A stretch of DNA of 14,115 bases from Fibrobacter sp. (GTDB taxonomy: Bacteria > Fibrobacterota > Fibrobacteria > Fibrobacterales > Fibrobacteraceae). Each line of letters opens with the position of its first letter. Positions within the stretch are counted from its first letter, which is position 1. The notes beneath the pieces were generated by a model that saw only the letters and a list, made by a program, of their open reading frames with translations, was not told the DNA's origin and did no database searches. A program made the position numbers and the translations under genes. The stretch is taken from positions 1 through 14,115 of the forward strand of contig JAFWRL010000205.1 of NCBI GenBank assembly GCA_017520105.1, read 5' to 3'. Of the stretch, positions 12,664-14,115 are shown in pieces.

Positions 12664-12695
12664 CAAATTTAGCAAAAGGCGAACGCAGCGGCAAA
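12664..12695 (-). promoter_or_regulatory. FCB/Bacteroidetes-type promoter of prfA
   Basis: On the minus strand TTTG (12695-12692), exactly 20 bases, then TAAATTTG (12671-12664) match the Bacteroidetes consensus TTTG-N19-21-TAnnTTTG perfectly. The downstream box ends 6 bases before the prfA ATG, so transcription should start at or within a few bases of the start codon and the mRNA would be nearly leaderless. Confidence 0.6.
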
Positions 12696-12711
12696 ACAAC
12701 TTGTTGTTTTG
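12692..12711. promoter_or_regulatory. Palindrome overlapping the upstream prfA promoter box
   Basis: Nine-base arms CAAAACAAC (12692-12700) and GTTGTTTTG (12703-12711) flank TT. The left arm contains the TTTG (minus-strand) promoter element. It could be an operator or a repeat; no regulator can be named. Confidence 0.5.
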
Positions 12712-12726
12712 ACATTGCTGAGCCGA

Positions 12727-12758
12727 GCTAAAAGCGCTCCAAAGGAGCGCCATTTAGC
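12727..12758. repeat. Long hairpin in the prfA upstream region
   Basis: Outer pairs GCTAAA/TTTAGC (12727-12732 with 12753-12758) and a perfect inner stem GCGCTCC/GGAGCGC (12734-12740 with 12744-12750), loop AAA. The flanking AGCCGAGCT is shared with the mrp leader (AGCCGAGCTG near 3134-3143), which suggests a common mosaic repeat family. Confidence 0.6.
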
Positions 12759-12817
12759 AACTTTTGCAAAAGGAGTGTGAAGCGACAAAACACGTAATCC
12801 CAATATCGTGGTTTCTA

Positions 12818-12846
12818 TTGACTTTTCTGAATTTTTTATATATATC
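12818..12846 (+). promoter_or_regulatory. Putative promoter of the DUF805 gene
   Basis: TTGACT (12818-12823), 17 bases, then TATATC (12841-12846) inside a TATATATATC tract. A start near 12853 would give a leader of about 100 nt. This is based on pattern match only. Confidence 0.45.
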
Positions 12847-12910
12847 ATGAGTTGGAAGATTGATATTCTCGTAAAAAAAAATATTGTTTAAGAGGAAACC
12901 TTTGAACCTA

Positions 12911-12924
12911 ATTCAACGTTGAAT
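12911..12924 (+). promoter_or_regulatory. Perfect 14-bp palindrome in the DUF805 leader
   Basis: ATTCAACGTTGAAT is a perfect palindrome. It lies between the putative promoter and the Shine-Dalgarno sequence AGGAG (12941-12945), so it could be an operator that blocks elongation or a small RNA hairpin. No binding protein is known from this sequence. Confidence 0.4.
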
Positions 12925-12951
12925 ATTAACCATAACCACAAGGAGAAAAAT

Positions 12952-13326
12952 ATGGAATACTTCAAAAACTGCATCCTAAAACACTATATCGATTTTAAAG
13001 GTCGAGCAAGAAGAAGGGAATATTGGTTCTTCGCCTTGTTCGCAGTGATAATTATTATTCTTGCCGGTGTTGTGGGTGGAGTGTTGGACAATGTCCTCGG
13101 GCTCTCAGGAACTTTGGCTACTGCCCTCGTGACGATTGTCGATCTCGGCTTGATACTGCCGTCCCTGTCCGTGCTCGTCCGCCGTTTACACGATATAGGC
13201 AAGAGTGGGTGGTGGTTCTGGGTTAGCCTGATCCCTGTCGTGGGTGGAATTATTTTGCTCGTGTTCATGTTCTTGGATAGTCAGCCGGGCTCAAACGCAT
13301 ACGGCTCCAATCCTAAAGGCAAGTAA
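12952..13326 (+). CDS. DUF805 family membrane protein
   Basis: A 124-residue integral membrane protein of the DUF805 family (YhaH-like), function unknown. Hallmarks are FKGRARRREYWFFALF near the N-terminus, RRLHDIGKSGWWFW in the middle, and the C-terminal DSQPGSNAYGSNPK. Three to four hydrophobic helices lie at about 24-46, 53-75 and 84-107. I chose ATG 12952 because AGGAG (12941-12945) is 6 bases upstream and the protein then begins with the usual MEYFKNC. A TTG reading from 12919 would add 11 unrelated residues that include the ribosome site itself. It is monocistronic: it has its own promoter-like box, a palindromic leader and a strong terminator 24 bases after the stop. Confidence 0.92.
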   Translation: MEYFKNCILKHYIDFKGRARRREYWFFALFAVIIIILAGVVGGVLDNVLGLSGTLATALVTIVDLGLILPSLSVLVRRLHDIGKSGWWFWVSLIPVVGGIILLVFMFLDSQPGSNAYGSNPKGK

Positions 13327-13350
13327 TAAACCGTAAGGACTTGTATTGAG

Positions 13351-13377
13351 GCGCTCCCTGTGTGGGAGCGCTTTTTT
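13351..13377 (+). terminator. Intrinsic terminator of the DUF805 gene
   Basis: A perfect 8-bp stem GCGCTCCC/GGGAGCGC (13351-13358 with 13364-13371) with loop TGTGT, followed by six T's (13372-13377). An almost identical hairpin, with the same loop, recurs at 13826-13849. Confidence 0.92.
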
Positions 13378-13389
13378 GCAAACGATTGA

Positions 13390-13716
13390 CTACAAAATAT
13401 TATCGATGATGCCGCCAAGAACCTCGCCGAGAATTCCACCCGCAGCGTCTCCTACAGCGTCTCCTGCCGCATCTGATACGTCAATCTTATCGACGACATC
13501 TCCCGCGTTTTCGGCGACTTTCTTTACGGTTGTTCCAGCAATATCTGCAATCGCATCAACAGCAGGTTTTGTGACATCGACAATCTTGTCGACAGCGGAA
13601 TCAAAAGCGTGGTAAAGAGCGTTGTCGGCAATTGAATCCAAAAATTGTTCCGCAATGGATGGATCGTTAGAGGTGCTTTGAACTTGATTTACATTTTCTG
13701 GTATTTCGTTTTTCAT
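13390..13716 (-). CDS. Small Ala/Asp/Val-rich hypothetical protein
   Basis: A 108-residue protein I do not recognise. After a polar N-terminus (1-20), residues 21-80 form repeated amphipathic helix-like stretches built on AVDKIVDV, AVDAIADIA and VVDKIDVS. The end is Gly/Ala/Ile-rich (DAAGDAVGDAAGGILGEVL...). A 12-bp tandem duplication in the DNA (13443-13466) encodes the GDA-type repeat. There is no signal peptide and no convincing Shine-Dalgarno sequence; the upstream region on its strand is very AT-rich. It is a lone minus-strand gene between two plus-strand genes and is bracketed by two identical hairpins. Regular coding bias and amphipathic periodicity favour a real protein, but this is not certain. 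Confidence 0.6.
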   Translation of the reverse strand: MKNEIPENVNQVQSTSNDPSIAEQFLDSIADNALYHAFDSAVDKIVDVTKPAVDAIADIAGTTVKKVAENAGDVVDKIDVSDAAGDAVGDAAGGILGEVLGGIIDNIL

Positions 13717-13825
13717 AGAACTATAAATTATTAAATTTTGTCTGTTGAGTTGTAATTATTTCTGGTAATTTTATGGAAATCAATTCAATCGGTACATTTT
13801 TTGACGATGCTGTTTATAGGTACGA

Positions 13826-13849
13826 CGCTCCCTGTGTGGGAGCGCTTTT
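13826..13849 (+). terminator. Second copy of the CGCTCCC-TGTGT-GGGAGCG hairpin
   Basis: A stem CGCTCCC (13826-13832) with GGGAGCG (13838-13844), loop TGTGT, then CTTTT. It shares 24 identical bases with the DUF805 terminator. No plus-strand gene ends here. It lies 30 bases before the lipoprotein ATG, so it may act as an attenuator in that leader or simply be a duplicated repeat. Confidence 0.65.
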
Positions 13850-13878
13850 ACTATATTTTGTTAAAAAAAGGAGTGGAA

Positions 13879-14115
13879 ATGAGGAAATCAATAGTCCTAG
13901 CCGGAATAAGTTTTTCCTTAGGTGTGGGAATAATCGGATGTGGTAATGATAGTTCACCTGCTCAGGGTAATTATCATGCCGCCTGTCAGGTCGTCTCAAC
14001 AGATCCTTTGGTTATGGAAAGTCTTGAACAAGGAATTTATAGCAAGACTTTTTTTAGTTATGAAGATGAAAGGGCTTTCCAAACAGTTGTATTTGAAAAT
14101 GAAGGTATTGCAAAA
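13879..14115 (+). CDS. Lipoprotein, 3' end outside the window
   Basis: An open frame of 79 codons runs off the end of the window. It starts at ATG 13879 with AAGGAG (13868-13873) 5 bases upstream. The N-terminus is a lipoprotein signal: MRKSIVLAG, a hydrophobic core, then IIGC with Cys21 as the lipidated residue, followed by a polar spacer GNDSSPAQG. The mature part (QVVSTDPLVMESLEQGIYSKTFFSYEDERAFQTVVFENEG) is not a family I recognise. Extracytoplasmic attachment is well supported; the function is unknown. Confidence 0.75.
   Translation, partial: MRKSIVLAGISFSLGVGIIGCGNDSSPAQGNYHAACQVVSTDPLVMESLEQGIYSKTFFSYEDERAFQTVVFENEGIAK

Noticed and set aside
12658..12753. N-terminal extension of RF1 by 32 residues
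   Set aside because: It crosses the promoter and palindromes and has no similarity to RF1; the family start fits ATG 12657.
12847..12891. 14-codon open frame in the DUF805 leader
   Set aside because: It has no ribosome site, and its content is explained by AT-rich sequence. A six-codon TTG frame at 12902 is equally unsupported.
13773..13946. 57-codon plus-strand frame through the second hairpin
   Set aside because: It overlaps the lipoprotein gene, which has a good ribosome site and signal peptide, and it has no ribosome site of its own.

Overview
This window looks like a chromosomal segment from a Gram-negative member of the FCB (Fibrobacteres-Chlorobi-Bacteroidetes) group, most plausibly a Fibrobacter-like bacterium. 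The taxonomic call is inference. It rests on four things: a short primary-type sigma factor without region 1.1; at least one promoter matching the Bacteroidetes pattern TTTG-N19-21-TAnnTTTG (upstream of prfA); several lipoproteins; and many copies of dispersed extragenic hairpin repeats (GTCATCCCGGC... and CGTCATGCTGAGCG...).

Layout, left to right. 1-1552 (+): a ModF-type double ABC ATPase whose 5' end lies before the window and whose frame appears to shift at a T6 tract. 1668-2033 (+): a FluC/CrcB fluoride channel. 2183-2770 (+): a DJ-1/PfpI protein with its own promoter-like region and a strong terminator. 3149-9578 (+): six co-oriented genes, namely mrp (Fe-S carrier ATPase), a DUF971 protein overlapping mrp by 4 nt, an RpoD-type sigma factor, a membrane-anchored TPR protein overlapping the sigma gene by 1 nt, a TPR lipoprotein and an RlpA-like lipoprotein. 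9581-10440: two arrays of dispersed repeats flanking one small acidic ORF. 10448-12657 (-): the conserved prfA-prmC pair (release factor 1 and the methyltransferase that modifies it). 12952-13326 (+): a DUF805 membrane protein with a terminator. 13390-13716 (-): a small low-complexity protein. 13879-end (+): the 5' part of a lipoprotein gene that runs off the window.

How the genes may work together. prfA and prmC are a known functional pair, because PrmC methylates the GGQ glutamine of RF1. Mrp and the DUF971 protein are probably cotranscribed and linked to Fe-S cluster work. The two TPR proteins and RlpA look like envelope proteins: one inner-membrane anchored and two lipidated. Their placement directly behind a housekeeping-type sigma gene suggests growth-linked expression; this is inference.

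I found no convincing new defence, mobile or biosynthetic system. The most unusual features are structural: dispersed repeats that have entered coding sequence (the ABC linker and two places in prmC), a nested repeat array, a nearly leaderless FCB-type promoter built into a palindrome in front of prfA, and two identical terminator hairpins bracketing a small low-complexity gene.
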